A stretch of 55,865 nt of DNA from Desulfosporosinus sp. BRH_c37 (GCA_001516045.1 LOEW01000237.1:1-55865); one strand, 5' to 3'. Shown: positions 42,715 to 52,210, counted from the first letter of the stretch. The notes: generated from the sequence alone by a model not told the origin. Translations and numbers: made by a program.

Positions 42715-43874
42715 ATAGTTACCTCGCCTCCCATGTCGCAAATCTTCCCCCCTCCGGGATCCGCAAGTTCTTTGATCTTGTTGCAACTATGAAGGACGTC
42801 ATTTCGTTAGGGGTTGGAGAACCCGATTTTGTTACCCCTTGGACTGTACGAGAGAGTGGTATCTTTTCCTTAGAACAAGGACAAACCATGTATACCAGTA
42901 ATGCCGGTCTTATAGAGTTGCGTGAAGAACTCTCCCACCATTTAACAAAAACCTTGGGACTTTCCTACGATCCTGCAAAAGAAATTCTCATCACCTCTGG
43001 AGCCAGCGAAGCCGTTGACCTCGTGATGCGAGCAGTGCTCGAGCCGGGAGATGTCGTCTTAGTTCCGGATCCATCCTATGTATCCTACGCCCCTTGTGCG
43101 ATATTAGCCGGGGCTAGTGTTTGTTACATTCCAACCCATGCTAAAGAAAACTTTCGTTTACGCGTGGAAGATATAAACCAAGTGTATACACCGAAAGCCA
43201 AACTTTTAGTGCTATCCTACCCGAATAACCCGACCGGTGCGATCATGCAACGCGAAGACCTTCTCCCCATTGCTGAGTTTGTGGAAAAGCATGATCTTCT
43301 CGTCCTTGCGGATGATATTTATTCTGATCTTACTTATGACGGAACCCATGTCTCTTTTGCCAGTTTACCCGGTATGCACGACCGAACACTTTTTGTCAGT
43401 GGCTTCTCAAAATCCTACGCTATGACCGGATGGAGAATCGGATATGTTGCTGGTCATGCTGATCTCATTCAAGGACTTACAAAAATTCATCAATACACCA
43501 TGCTTTGCGCCCCCATCACAGGACAATTCGCTGCCTTAGAAGCATTACGTTCTGCTTCAGAAGAGAAGAACGAAATGGTTACTGCTTATGATCGGCGACG
43601 TCGGCTCATGGTTCACGGCTTTCGACAAATGGGTCTCGACTGTTTCGAGCCCTTAGGTGCCTTCTACGTATTTCCTGATATTTCTAAAACCAACTTATCT
43701 TCCGAAGCCTTTTCGGAAGAATTGTTAAAGGAAGAAAAGGTAGCTGTCGTACCGGGGACCGCTTTTGGCCCTTCCGGAGAAGGATACATTCGTTGTTCTT
43801 ATGCTTATTCCATTGAGCAACTTCAGGAAGCCCTCAAACGTATTGCGCTTTTTGTTGAGCGCAGGTTAAGCTGA
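42711..43874 (+). CDS. Class I/II aminotransferase (AlaT-like)
   Basis: 387 aa, PLP-dependent, fold type I. LSYPNNPTGAI is the substrate-binding motif and FSKSYAMTGWRIGYVAG holds the PLP Lys (near 234). The N-terminal PPSGIRKFFDL, then VISLGVGEPDF, matches the YugH/AlaT type. Coupled to the Lrp-like regulator. Alanine-pyruvate or aspartate transamination is likely; the substrate cannot be proven here. A 21-bp perfect hairpin ends the transcript. Confidence 0.88.
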   Translation: MNSYLASHVANLPPSGIRKFFDLVATMKDVISLGVGEPDFVTPWTVRESGIFSLEQGQTMYTSNAGLIELREELSHHLTKTLGLSYDPAKEILITSGASEAVDLVMRAVLEPGDVVLVPDPSYVSYAPCAILAGASVCYIPTHAKENFRLRVEDINQVYTPKAKLLVLSYPNNPTGAIMQREDLLPIAEFVEKHDLLVLADDIYSDLTYDGTHVSFASLPGMHDRTLFVSGFSKSYAMTGWRIGYVAGHADLIQGLTKIHQYTMLCAPITGQFAALEALRSASEEKNEMVTAYDRRRRLMVHGFRQMGLDCFEPLGAFYVFPDISKTNLSSEAFSEELLKEEKVAVVPGTAFGPSGEGYIRCSYAYSIEQLQEALKRIALFVERRLS

Positions 43875-43892
43875 AATTAACGTCTTCGTAAC

Positions 43893-43945
43893 CATCATCT
43901 AAAAGACACACAGCTCTAAATGACCTGTGTGTCTTTTAGATGATG
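43893..43945. terminator. Long perfect hairpin after the aminotransferase
   Basis: A 21-bp perfect stem (43893-43913 with 43925-43945, core AAAAGACACACAG/CTGTGTGTCTTTT). There is no long T run after it. It may act as a terminator or as a barrier before the GalT-like gene. Confidence 0.65.
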
Positions 43946-44066
43946 TGAAATTGAATCGGGTCGCCCTGCCCTAAAAAAATTTTTTGTTTCAGGAAAATAT
44001 AGACTATAATAGAAGATAGCAGCAATACATGTTGAAAGTTTACTCTGTTTAGGAGGGGTGATAAAG

Positions 44067-45086
44067 ATGACATTAAAGTTTCATAAAGAAGTATACAAAA
44101 CTGTTTTTAGGGACCCACGTGAAAATTTTGAGTTAAGAGAAGCAACCAGTGAAATCAGGTATGACCCAATTAGCGGAGAGATGACCAGGGTTTTCCCTTT
44201 TAAAAACTTCCAATTTGCACCACACGATTGGTCTAAAACGGTTGAAGAGTCGCGAGCAAGAATCTGCCCATTCTGCCCGAAAATGGTTGAAGAAATTACC
44301 CCTATGTTTCCTCAAGAGCTTGTTCCTGAAGGGCGACTCCGCCACGGAAAGGCTATAGTTGTGCCAAATCTATCTCCTTATTCTGCTTACGCCGGCGTAG
44401 CTATTTTAGGAACCGAACACTACCTTCCCCTCAGAGATATTCCTCCCGACCTTGTGGTAGACGGTCTAACCGCAAGTATATCTTTCCTCAACAAGGTAAA
44501 AGAGTACGACCCTATTAACGGACGTTATGGCTCAATTGGCTGGAATTATATGCCTTATTCCGGGGGATCCATTATCCATCCTCACCTGCAAATACTAGCA
44601 GGTCCGGTTCCAAGCAACACCCATCGTGCTTTGTTAGATGGTTCCCAAAAATACTTTGAACAATATGGCATAAACAGTTGGGACCAACTCGTTGCGACTG
44701 AAAAGAACGCAAACGAACGCTACCTCTGGCAATCCGGCTCGCAGCACTGGCTGGCAACATTTGCCCCCAGGGGTATAGGAGATATAACTATAGTTTTCGA
44801 AGGTAGAACGTGCTTAGAGGACCTGACTGAGAAGGATTTAAGTGAGTTTGCCGTCGGTCTGCAGAGGATATTTGGATACTACGATTCGATCCACCTGCCA
44901 AGTTTTAACCTGGCTCTATATCCTGCTCCTGAACCGACACCTGGTTATTGGCTTACCGCCCGAATCGTAGGTAGGTTCACTATTTTCAACATTACCAGTG
45001 ATATAAGCTCTCTCCAGATGCTGTTTGGCGATTTCTGTTCTATCATTCCTCCCGAACAAATTGCCGCTGAAATAACCAAACGCTAG
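44067..45086 (+). CDS. GalT-like nucleotidyltransferase
   Basis: 339 aa, HIT-like superfamily. CPFCP (near 69-73) resembles the first zinc site of GalT, and SIIHPHLQ (near 170-177) the active-site HPHGQ, with the middle His as nucleophile. The Gly of that motif is Leu here. The rest (GWNYMPYSGGS; SGSQHWLATFAPRGIGDITIVF) also fits the family. ATG 44067 is 8 nt after GGAGGGG; an upstream GTG overlaps it. It is not next to galE/galU, and the promoter has only one TTTCAG. A GalT or related (ADP-sugar/UDP-sugar) role is possible. Confidence 0.75.
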   Translation: MTLKFHKEVYKTVFRDPRENFELREATSEIRYDPISGEMTRVFPFKNFQFAPHDWSKTVEESRARICPFCPKMVEEITPMFPQELVPEGRLRHGKAIVVPNLSPYSAYAGVAILGTEHYLPLRDIPPDLVVDGLTASISFLNKVKEYDPINGRYGSIGWNYMPYSGGSIIHPHLQILAGPVPSNTHRALLDGSQKYFEQYGINSWDQLVATEKNANERYLWQSGSQHWLATFAPRGIGDITIVFEGRTCLEDLTEKDLSEFAVGLQRIFGYYDSIHLPSFNLALYPAPEPTPGYWLTARIVGRFTIFNITSDISSLQMLFGDFCSIIPPEQIAAEITKR

Positions 45087-46087
45087 TCATTTAGGTAAGG
45101 GGTAATGATTGGTGGAACCGATTTATCATTAGTGCGTTCTGCCAACCAGGGTTCATAACGCTCATCTTGACCATTGCGAAGTGCAAAAAAGGCATTACGC
45201 TGAAGAACTCCCTTTCCGCGCCATCCTGCGGCAGTAGCTTTGAAACGTTGTTGAAACTCTCCTTTGGTTAAGTTGAGAGTATTGAGTAAATCAACACCAC
45301 GGCGCAGAGAGAATGCGGACGCATGTTCCTCCTCAATTCTTTTTTGATTATGTGGACAAACCTCTTGGCAGGTGTCACAGCCAAATATTCTTAATCCCAG
45401 CCGCTCGCCCTCCTCCGGCGTAAGCACCTCTTTACTCTGAGTTAAATAAGATACGCAGTCTTTGGCCACAAACAAATCTTTCCCGAGTATTTGTGCTGGA
45501 CATGCCCGAACACATCTTTGACAGGTTCCGCATTGATCTGGTATAAGGGGATAATCCGGTTCTATCTCTTGATCCAGTAGGAGCAGAGCCAAGGCCACAA
45601 AAGAACCGTATCCCGGAATAATGAGATGCTGATTTCGCCCAATCCAGCCAATCCCTGACCGAACCGCGAAGGCACGCTCAACCAGAGGCCCCGTATCCAC
45701 TTGCCATTGAGAAGTTCCCTTCCACCCTTTTGTGTTCATAGTATCCACCAGTTCATTTATCTTCTGATGGAGGATATGATGATAGTCCTCCCCAACTGCC
45801 GAGCGGGCTATCATGCCCTCTCCTTTTTGGGGAGGGAACGTGAGAGGAAGTGGATAAGCCAAGGCAACGACCGTCTGACAACATTGCCAAACTGCTCTAG
45901 GATCTATTCGGAGCTCGATTTCCTTCGCTTCAAAAGGGGTCCCCGCTCCTTGATCAATTCGTGCTTGCACTAACAGAGCAAGATTGACTATAGGTTCAGC
46001 AGAGGTAAACCCAATAGCGATGAATCCTAACTCTTGAGCCCAGCTTATTATGTTTGCTTTCCACTGTATTTGGTCAAAAAAGTCCAT
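45083..46087 (-). CDS. queG: Epoxyqueuosine reductase
   Basis: 334 aa. Last step of queuosine synthesis; cobalamin-dependent with two [4Fe-4S] clusters. The clusters are CGTCQRCVRACPAQ and CDTCQEVCPHN. The N-terminal domain (ELGFIAIGFTSAEP; VALAYPLP) and GIGWIGRNQHLIIPGYGSFVAL are typical. I chose ATG 46087, behind GGGAGGAAGATA; the extension upstream has no ribosome site. It converges with the GalT-like gene with a 4-bp overlap of the ends. Confidence 0.95.
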   Translation of the reverse strand: MDFFDQIQWKANIISWAQELGFIAIGFTSAEPIVNLALLVQARIDQGAGTPFEAKEIELRIDPRAVWQCCQTVVALAYPLPLTFPPQKGEGMIARSAVGEDYHHILHQKINELVDTMNTKGWKGTSQWQVDTGPLVERAFAVRSGIGWIGRNQHLIIPGYGSFVALALLLLDQEIEPDYPLIPDQCGTCQRCVRACPAQILGKDLFVAKDCVSYLTQSKEVLTPEEGERLGLRIFGCDTCQEVCPHNQKRIEEEHASAFSLRRGVDLLNTLNLTKGEFQQRFKATAAGWRGKGVLQRNAFFALRNGQDERYEPWLAERTNDKSVPPIITPYLND

Positions 46088-46269
46088 TATCTTCCTCCCT
46101 GTGTTATAGCCCTTGTGCATTCCATTATAACTCATACAGAAAAAAACATAAATTAGCAATACCCTATTGGTTTTCAAACTAAACATCACAAGATTTTATT
46201 CTACTTATTATGCAAGATTACAGAATTTGATCAGAGAAAGTTCATAGTTTGATCACATCTAGAATTGTT

Positions 46270-46371
46270 TTTCGAGTTATACTTGAAACATACCTTTTAC
46301 CCCAATCTTTTTTCGACCCTCCTCATTTTAATATATCCTCAAAACCGTACCGCGAGGTACGTTTTTTTTTA
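46270..46371 (+). ncRNA. Candidate small RNA with C-rich motif
   Basis: A strong intrinsic terminator (46346-46370, CGTACC-GCGA-GGTACG plus nine T) faces plus, yet no plus-strand gene lies upstream; queG is divergent. Upstream is TATACT near 46277 as a possible -10, though no good -35 was found. CCCTCCTC at about 46317 is complementary to ribosome sites, as in some Gram-positive regulatory RNAs. Only a candidate. Confidence 0.3.
46346..46370 (+). terminator. Orphan intrinsic terminator
   Basis: A 6-bp GC-containing stem with a GNRA-type GCGA loop is followed by nine T residues. It has no upstream plus-strand gene. Confidence 0.75.
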
Positions 46372-46409
46372 AGGGTACTGATTTTAAAACTCCAAATATA
46401 TGCAATAGA

Positions 46410-46448
46410 AACAGGCTAGTTGTATTTAAATTACACAACTAGCCTGTT
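46410..46448 (-). terminator. Hairpin downstream of the rubredoxin-flavoprotein gene
   Basis: AACAGGCTAGTTGT (46410-46423) pairs with ACAACTAGCCTGTT (46435-46448), 14 bp perfect. It lies 60 bp past the stop of the minus-strand gene. The T run is poor. The rest of 46088-46508 shows only the features listed. Confidence 0.55.
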
Positions 46449-46508
46449 GTATTTGCCCTTCAATATGATAAGTTGAATATTACTAAGACGGTTGCGTGTC
46501 GCCGTTTC

Positions 46509-47156
46509 TTACTTACTTGCCCTGAAAAAGGCGTAAGTCATCGGATCTCCTTCTTGGAGTATCTCCCCGTTGGTAACGTCTGCAAGGAATAACGTATGTG
46601 TACCAGCATCCATCTGCCCCATGACCGTTGCTTGCATGGTTACAAGCGCATCATCGAGTAAAAGGACTCCAGATTCTCCACGATGAACTGCCAAACCCTC
46701 AAACTTATCAGCATCACGACCCGATCGATATCCAAACCCTCTTGCGTAAGCTTGACCTGTTTGATTAAGTACAGAAACTCCAAACTTCCCACTCTTTTGA
46801 ATTAATTCATGAGTATAGTTTAGCTTATTGATTCCGATGGCCAACCTAGCCGGGTCTGAGGTAATTTGGAAGCAGGTATTTGCACATTGTCCATTGTCCC
46901 GGCCTTCAGCTTGTGCTGTAATAATATAAAGGCCGTACGAAATCCGGTAAAGGGCCTGACGAATCGCATTTTCTTGATCCGGCTGCGCTAGTACAGGTTT
47001 AGCAACCGATTTAGTATCTGTGACAGTATTCTGTGCCTCCAACTGAGGAATAAGTTCAAAGAAGCTAGCGTCTACGCCACAAACCGGACAAATTTCTGGT
47101 GGATTTTCGCCACTATGGATATACCCACATACTGTACAGCGCCATTGTTTTTCCAT
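46509..47156 (-). CDS. Rubredoxin-flavin reductase fusion
   Basis: 215 aa. The N-terminal rubredoxin-like domain (about 1-38: WRCTVCGYIHSGENPPEICPVCG) has the short Cys spacing seen in rubrerythrins. A linker (about 40-65) leads to a flavin reductase-like FMN domain (about 68-215: ALYRISYGLYIITAQAEG; CANTCFQITSDPARLAIGINKLNYTHELI). The parts resemble high-molecular-weight rubredoxin, which passes electrons from NAD(P)H to flavodiiron proteins, but the order is reversed. A role in oxygen or NO detoxification is likely. I chose ATG 47156, behind AGGGGGTTGTTACTTTG. Confidence 0.85.
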   Translation of the reverse strand: MEKQWRCTVCGYIHSGENPPEICPVCGVDASFFELIPQLEAQNTVTDTKSVAKPVLAQPDQENAIRQALYRISYGLYIITAQAEGRDNGQCANTCFQITSDPARLAIGINKLNYTHELIQKSGKFGVSVLNQTGQAYARGFGYRSGRDADKFEGLAVHRGESGVLLLDDALVTMQATVMGQMDAGTHTLFLADVTNGEILQEGDPMTYAFFRASK

Positions 47157-47230
47157 CAAAGTAACAACCCCCTTCATTCAAAGAATTATAACTTTATAAT
47201 TCTTCTAAGTCAAGACATATTTTCCTGAAC

Positions 47231-48802
47231 CTAATTGTCAATTAAGCAGTACTCTCGTTCAAGAAATTGAGGGTCAGCTAAGCTATACTTTGTATCCAGC
47301 ATGACCTGACCCCGCACCTGTTCTTTGAATCGACCGAACCCTTCCCCTACAAGCCCTTTGCTACGAGCAAATTCTTCGAACTGAGTCCAATCAAGCAGAC
47401 TGACTCGCTCCACCAAGAAAGTACAGGCATTTCTGATTTCTTGCTGAACCCTATCTAAGCGATCAATATTTTCTGCAGCCTGCTGCTTCCCGCCTAGGAA
47501 ATCCGCTCGCCACAAATCAAGCAAATTCTCAAGCCTTTGTTCGTCAACTACCTGCCCATTCCAGCCGATCTTCCAAGCAAATCGGCGAGTCTTATTGCGA
47601 AACTTAGTCTGATCAAGTTCCCCTTTTAATTCGCTCATAAAGGTAAGTGTCCCCAACATGTGATGTCCTACTAAATATTCAAGTTCTCGTTCACCACGTC
47701 TTCCTCCGGGAAGAACCATACTCCATCGGAAGCGAGGTAGGATTTCTTTGACCAAGCGAACACTTTCTCTTTCGTGCATTAGAAAGTGCCGCTTCCCATC
47801 CGGAACCATCTCAAAGGGTATTCCTTCCGCGGCTCGTGCTGGTTTGATACGTTTTACAATGATCGTATCCGGATAGTTATCAAGCCTTCCCCCGTGGATT
47901 TCCGCTTGCTTGTTTGCCCACAGCTCTAAATTTTTTCCTTTCAACTTAAATCCATCAACTTCATACCCGTGATCTGTCAAACGTATTATTCCCCGAACGT
48001 TGCATTCCCGACTGGCAGTTTCCCATTTTCCCAGATCATGAAATAAGGCAGCTAAACGCAAGAATAGGCGAGGGTAGGTATTTTTCACCACGTGTCGGGT
48101 ATGTTCCCAAGCATCTTTAGTATGGTAGCGGTTTTGAACTAATCCCTTTAGCCTAGCAAGTTCCGGGATACAAGTCCGAAAGTACCCCAAGTCATCGAGG
48201 AGCCCTAAGGCCTCGTCTATCTTATCTAAGATAAGAATTCGTCCTAATTCCTCCGTTACTCGTTCCGCCGAGATCTCCAGAAGCTGTGGGACATGCTCAA
48301 CCGCAGCCCGCCATGTCTCTGGCTCGATCGCCAAGCCGTAACGGACAGCTAGTCTTATAAGACGCATTATCCTGAGCGGGTCTTCTGAAAACCGATCAAC
48401 CGCACACCCACATGCTTTCAGTAGTTTTTCACGCAAGTCTTGAAGCCCGTTTAACGGGTCTTTAATTGCGCCTGTCCGAACCTCTTGATAAATAGCATTT
48501 AGAGTGAAATCCCTACACTGGGCATTTGTTTCAACCTCTCCTGAGAAGGTCGCAATGTCCATGCGCTCTTTTCCACGGAATAAACTCACCGTCTGCTGGT
48601 GCGCCCCTATCAGATGAGGCTTATAGCCCCAATCAGATAGTCTTTTCTCAATATCCAGAAGTGGAAGTGCTATGACCGCATCAATATCCTTAGCAGGAAT
48701 TCCCAATTGCGCATCGCGAACTGCCCCTCCAACAATATAAACTGGACTAAGCTCACTAAGCCTTATTAAGATTTCCTGCTGAAATTCCGTGCCGATCATC
48801 AA
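47231..48802 (-). CDS. CCA-adding-type nucleotidyltransferase with HD domain
   Basis: 523 aa. Poly(A) polymerase/CCA head domain (VYIVGGAVRDAQLG, KDIDAVI with the metal-binding Asp pair, RDFTLNAIY), RNA-binding part (EDPLRIMRLIRLAVRYGL), and an HD domain (AWEHTRHVV; RLAALFHDLGKWE). Between HDLGK and the later HERESVRLVKEI lies an insertion of about 50 residues (EVDGFKLKGKNLELWANKQAEIHGG region). A C-terminal helical part (about 400-523) follows. As tRNA-Leu here encodes CCA, it may serve repair or poly(A) addition. Standard start, weak ribosome site GAGGGATTTG. Confidence 0.88.
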   Translation of the reverse strand: MMIGTEFQQEILIRLSELSPVYIVGGAVRDAQLGIPAKDIDAVIALPLLDIEKRLSDWGYKPHLIGAHQQTVSLFRGKERMDIATFSGEVETNAQCRDFTLNAIYQEVRTGAIKDPLNGLQDLREKLLKACGCAVDRFSEDPLRIMRLIRLAVRYGLAIEPETWRAAVEHVPQLLEISAERVTEELGRILILDKIDEALGLLDDLGYFRTCIPELARLKGLVQNRYHTKDAWEHTRHVVKNTYPRLFLRLAALFHDLGKWETASRECNVRGIIRLTDHGYEVDGFKLKGKNLELWANKQAEIHGGRLDNYPDTIIVKRIKPARAAEGIPFEMVPDGKRHFLMHERESVRLVKEILPRFRWSMVLPGGRRGERELEYLVGHHMLGTLTFMSELKGELDQTKFRNKTRRFAWKIGWNGQVVDEQRLENLLDLWRADFLGGKQQAAENIDRLDRVQQEIRNACTFLVERVSLLDWTQFEEFARSKGLVGEGFGRFKEQVRGQVMLDTKYSLADPQFLEREYCLIDN

Positions 48803-48912
48803 ATCCCTCCTCTTGTGCCCTACTTATAAGTTACTTAGCCATCTTGGAAAAGAAAGTAACTATTTAGCTATTTTCCCCAACCCAATCTTTTCTACACCTA
48901 TAAAATTCAAAG

Positions 48913-48939
48913 AAAAAGCTCGTCGAGCGATTGACGAGC
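48913..48939 (-). terminator. Terminator after the lipid kinase gene
   Basis: On the minus strand GCTCGTC and GACGAGC form a stem followed by TTTTTC. It ends the lipid kinase transcript before the CCA-type gene. Confidence 0.8.
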
Positions 48940-48963
48940 AAAAAGAACCTGTCCGATGATGCC

Positions 48964-49845
48964 TTAACATATCACCGAAATTTTAGGTCCGATTTGGATA
49001 TGCCAAGTGCTTTCCGGACCAGATTCTCCATCTAGATCTGAATGGATCGGTCGATCAGTAAGTACCGTCAATTCAGAGGTGTGAAATTCCACAATTTTTT
49101 CGGGGTTAGCTTTTTCTCCAGTTAAAATACTTAATAAGAGACGGAGGGTTTCCGGCCAACCGGCTGCCGGAACAATTAAAATGTCCAGCTTACCGTCAGT
49201 CAGGGAAGCCCTTGGCACAAGTTGTCTGAGTCCCCCAACTGAGAGGCCGTTCACGGCCATAAACAAAACAACTTCTTCCGCATATCTTTTCCCGGCATTC
49301 TCAAACTCGACGTGAAAAGGTCGAAAGGACGGAAGTGTTTCTATTCCTTTGAGAAAATAGGCTAATTGCCCAAGTGTATTTTTAACACGGGTGTCGACTT
49401 TTTGCGAAACATCCGTTAAAAGTCCCGCGCTAGCCACATTAACAAAATACCGATCATTAAACTTCCCTGTATCCATTTCAAATGCGTTTCCTTTGCCAAT
49501 AACTTTACACGCTTCAGGGATGCTTTTAGGTAAATGTAACGCGTAGGCTAAGTCATTCGCTGTTCCGACAGGCAAAATACCTAGAACTGGGCGTTTTTCT
49601 GCGGAAATCCGAAGTAAGCCGTTGACCGCCTGATGAATACTGCCATCTCCCCCAGCTATAACCAATCGATCCACATCCAAGCTTTGGGAGGCAATCTGTT
49701 CAATATCTTCGGGAGAGGAAGCTCGATGTATACTTACCTCATGCCCACTTTCTTGAAAAATGCGAATCACAGTATCCAGTTGCGCGGTTAATTTACGTCG
49801 ACCGGCATAGGGATTATAAACCAAACGTAATCGTTTATTCTTCAT
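48964..49845 (-). CDS. Diacylglycerol kinase-family lipid kinase
   Basis: 293 aa. RLVYNPYAG at the N-terminus, VIAGGDGSIHQAVNGLL (the nucleotide-binding GGDG motif, near 73-89) and GILPVGTANDLAYAL are family signatures of DagK/YegS/BmrU. It phosphorylates diacylglycerol or a related lipid. It is 37 bp downstream of the 2-hydroxyacid dehydrogenase gene on the same strand. Confidence 0.9.
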   Translation of the reverse strand: MKNKRLRLVYNPYAGRRKLTAQLDTVIRIFQESGHEVSIHRASSPEDIEQIASQSLDVDRLVIAGGDGSIHQAVNGLLRISAEKRPVLGILPVGTANDLAYALHLPKSIPEACKVIGKGNAFEMDTGKFNDRYFVNVASAGLLTDVSQKVDTRVKNTLGQLAYFLKGIETLPSFRPFHVEFENAGKRYAEEVVLFMAVNGLSVGGLRQLVPRASLTDGKLDILIVPAAGWPETLRLLLSILTGEKANPEKIVEFHTSELTVLTDRPIHSDLDGESGPESTWHIQIGPKISVIC

Positions 49846-49882
49846 GACCGCTTGTAATCGACTCCTTATCTAGATTAATAAA

Positions 49883-50821
49883 TTAATATCCTCTACTAAT
49901 TTCTATATGATTGAGCATTTGAGAAAAATCCGGATATACAGCCAAATTTTTCTTGAAGATTTCAAACGTTCTTGCTACATAATTTGGTGAATGCCCTGCA
50001 ATATGTGGTGTCAATAAGACGTTTCCCATCCCCCAGAAAGGGCTGTTTTCTGGTAGCGGTTCCTGTGCAAAAACATCTAAAGCCGCGGCACGGATTTTTC
50101 CCGTCTTCAACGCTTCGACGAGAGCTGACTCGTCTATCACCGCCCCACGCGCGACATTGACCAAATAGCTACCTGTTTTCATCTGATTAATTAAATTTCT
50201 ATTGAATAATTCAAACGTTTCCGGGGTCAGCGGAAGAATCACAATGACAATATCGCTCATCCCCAAGAAAGCACTCAAATCGTTGATTAACCCAATTCGA
50301 TCAAAGTCTTGATGATTATTTACAACCTGAGTTATCCCATAAACGTTCATCCCAAACGCATGGCATTTTTTAGCCACAGCCTCACCAATACTTCCTGCCC
50401 CAACAATACACACTGTTTTTCCGTACAGTTCCTCAATACGAACCTCTGGATACCAAACTTTCCGTTCCTGATGACGAATAGAGATTTGGCCTTGGCGCAT
50501 TATAGTTAAGATACTCCATAGGATATGCTCGGACATCTGAATACGGTGGGCACCGCGAGCATTCGTTAACGCAATCCCCCGCCCGGCTATTGCTTGAAGC
50601 GGTAAGTCATCAATCCCTGCACTCATAACTTGAATCCAGCGTAGCTTTGGGAAATGAAACAGTGTTTCTTCCGTGATATCTTGTCCAAAACTAACAAGCA
50701 CCTCGACGTCTTGATCCACCTCTGAAAAGTCTTTGACGCCTAAGAATTCTGCTTCACTAAGAATGGAACGTACCTGTTCCCGCTGCTCCTTCCGTACTGG
50801 CAAACTGCATAAAATCTTCAT
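49883..50821 (-). CDS. D-2-hydroxyacid dehydrogenase family protein
   Basis: 312 aa. NAD-binding [13 protein letters not shown] (about 134-146), catalytic Arg in [10 protein letters not shown], Glu in [11 protein letters not shown], and His in [12 protein letters not shown]. It is a member of the formate/glycerate dehydrogenase-like superfamily; the substrate is not determined. The start ATG overlaps by 4 bp the stop of the peptidase remnant and uses the ribosome site GGGGGAGAAGAT inside it. Confidence 0.9.
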   Translation of the reverse strand: MKILCSLPVRKEQREQVRSILSEAEFLGVKDFSEVDQDVEVLVSFGQDITEETLFHFPKLRWIQVMSAGIDDLPLQAIAGRGIALTNARGAHRIQMSEHILWSILTIMRQGQISIRHQERKVWYPEVRIEELYGKTVCIVGAGSIGEAVAKKCHAFGMNVYGITQVVNNHQDFDRIGLINDLSAFLGMSDIVIVILPLTPETFELFNRNLINQMKTGSYLVNVARGAVIDESALVEALKTGKIRAAALDVFAQEPLPENSPFWGMGNVLLTPHIAGHSPNYVARTFEIFKKNLAVYPDFSQMLNHIEISRGY

Positions 50822-51033
50822 ATCTTCTCCCCCATATTATCAGGATAACAACTTGGATTATCTACAAACTCCCAATGAATAGCAGATTTATTGCCATTAT
50901 TACAATCATCACAAGATCCTGGGGTGAAATGGAAACTTCCATCAATCTTTTCATCAAAAAGTGTGTCTTTCATAGGCGTGTGAATATATGGATTAACTCC
51001 TACCGCAAAATCCTCCGACGTAAAAGTTCCCAT
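50818..51033 (-). pseudogene. C-terminal remnant of an M29-type aminopeptidase
   Basis: 71 aa. [25 protein letters not shown] in part, then [12 protein letters not shown] resembles the C-terminal metal-binding end of M29 (AmpS-like) peptidases (GxNP, DEK-xxG, HxD). The N-terminal 300 residues are absent. Upstream (51034-51110) a short segment in another frame ([19 protein letters not shown]) may be more debris. The family call is by motif only. Confidence 0.5.
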
Positions 51034-51304
51034 CGAGTCATTGCTTCTGCCTGCTCAACCCTGAATTCTTTTAATAGTTCACGCATTAAGGTATGATTAG
51101 ATTTAGGAATCAGCTAGTTTTTCAATGCGAGAGTTTTTCAATGCCAGAGTCTTTCCTTGGGGGCCTCCTTCCATTGTTATGTCTAACAAAGACCTTTATG
51201 GGATTATATTCTTCATACTTCATTATTTTCCCTTTATATCCTCACGTTTATATATTAACTCTATTAATACACCTTAAAACGGGTGCCATTACAAGGAGGA
51301 AATT

Positions 51305-52210
51305 ATGTACACACAGCATAATCTGTGGGAATATCAATTACAAGCAGAGGACTCAGGTCAGAAATATCTCACGATTCTGCTCCACAAATTCCATTTCTCG
51401 CTCAGATTATTACAACGGTTAAAACAAGGAGAACGCGTTTGGGTTAATGGAAACTTCACCTACTTAACGGCAAGAGGCAAAGAAGGAGAAACGTTATCCG
51501 TTCACCTTCTTTCTGATGAGGAAGCTACAAACATTCCAGGAGAAGATCTACCCCTCGACATTCTCTATGAAGACGAATATCTTTTAGTCGTAAATAAACC
51601 GGTGGGTCAAGTAGTTCATCCGACCCACCGTTATCTCACGAACACTTTAGGAAACGCCGTTGTGGGCTATTGGGAACGTAAGGGGGAACATCGCCGTTAT
51701 CGTCCGATTCACCGGATTGACCGGAATACCTCCGGCGTCGTCATAATCGCCAAAAATCAATTCGCGCATCAACAACTCGCTTGGCAATTGGAGCGCGGAC
51801 ATATCCAGAAGCGCTACTTTGGCTTTGTAGAAGGAGTTGTTCTCGAAAATGAAGGCACCCTCGACGACCCCATCGGATTTGCCCCGGATAGTTTTATTAA
51901 ACGCCAAACCCAACTCGGTGGGCAATCAGCCAGGACACTTTACAGAGTACTTCACCGCTATCCTAGCGCTACTTTTCTGGAGTTTAGCTTAGAAACCGGG
52001 CGAACCCATCAAATTCGTGCCCACTGTGCAGGCTTTAAACACCCCTTGCTGGGAGATGATCTTTACGAGGGTGATACCACATTAATCTCGCGTCAAGCCT
52101 TACACTCCTCCGTATACGCTTTTTTACATCCTGCGACCAGACTGCCCATGGTCATCCGCGCTCCCTTTCCAGAGGACCTTCGAAACTTAATTAAAAAAAT
52201 GAATAGTTGA
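51305..52210 (+). CDS. RluA-family pseudouridine synthase
   Basis: 301 aa. N-terminal S4-like part (about 10-75), catalytic domain with HRIDRNTSGVVIIAKN (catalytic Asp near 140), KRYFGFVEG and LETGRTHQIRAH. It modifies uridines in rRNA or tRNA; the target site is not predictable. The start follows AAGGAGGAAATT. Confidence 0.93.
   Translation: MYTQHNLWEYQLQAEDSGQKYLTILLHKFHFSLRLLQRLKQGERVWVNGNFTYLTARGKEGETLSVHLLSDEEATNIPGEDLPLDILYEDEYLLVVNKPVGQVVHPTHRYLTNTLGNAVVGYWERKGEHRRYRPIHRIDRNTSGVVIIAKNQFAHQQLAWQLERGHIQKRYFGFVEGVVLENEGTLDDPIGFAPDSFIKRQTQLGGQSARTLYRVLHRYPSATFLEFSLETGRTHQIRAHCAGFKHPLLGDDLYEGDTTLISRQALHSSVYAFLHPATRLPMVIRAPFPEDLRNLIKKMNS

Noticed and set aside
43987..44010. Single TTTCAG upstream of the GalT-like gene near TATAAT
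   Set aside because: Only one copy, no 11-bp-phased partners, and the gap to the -10 is 12 rather than 10 bp, so it is not counted in the regulon.
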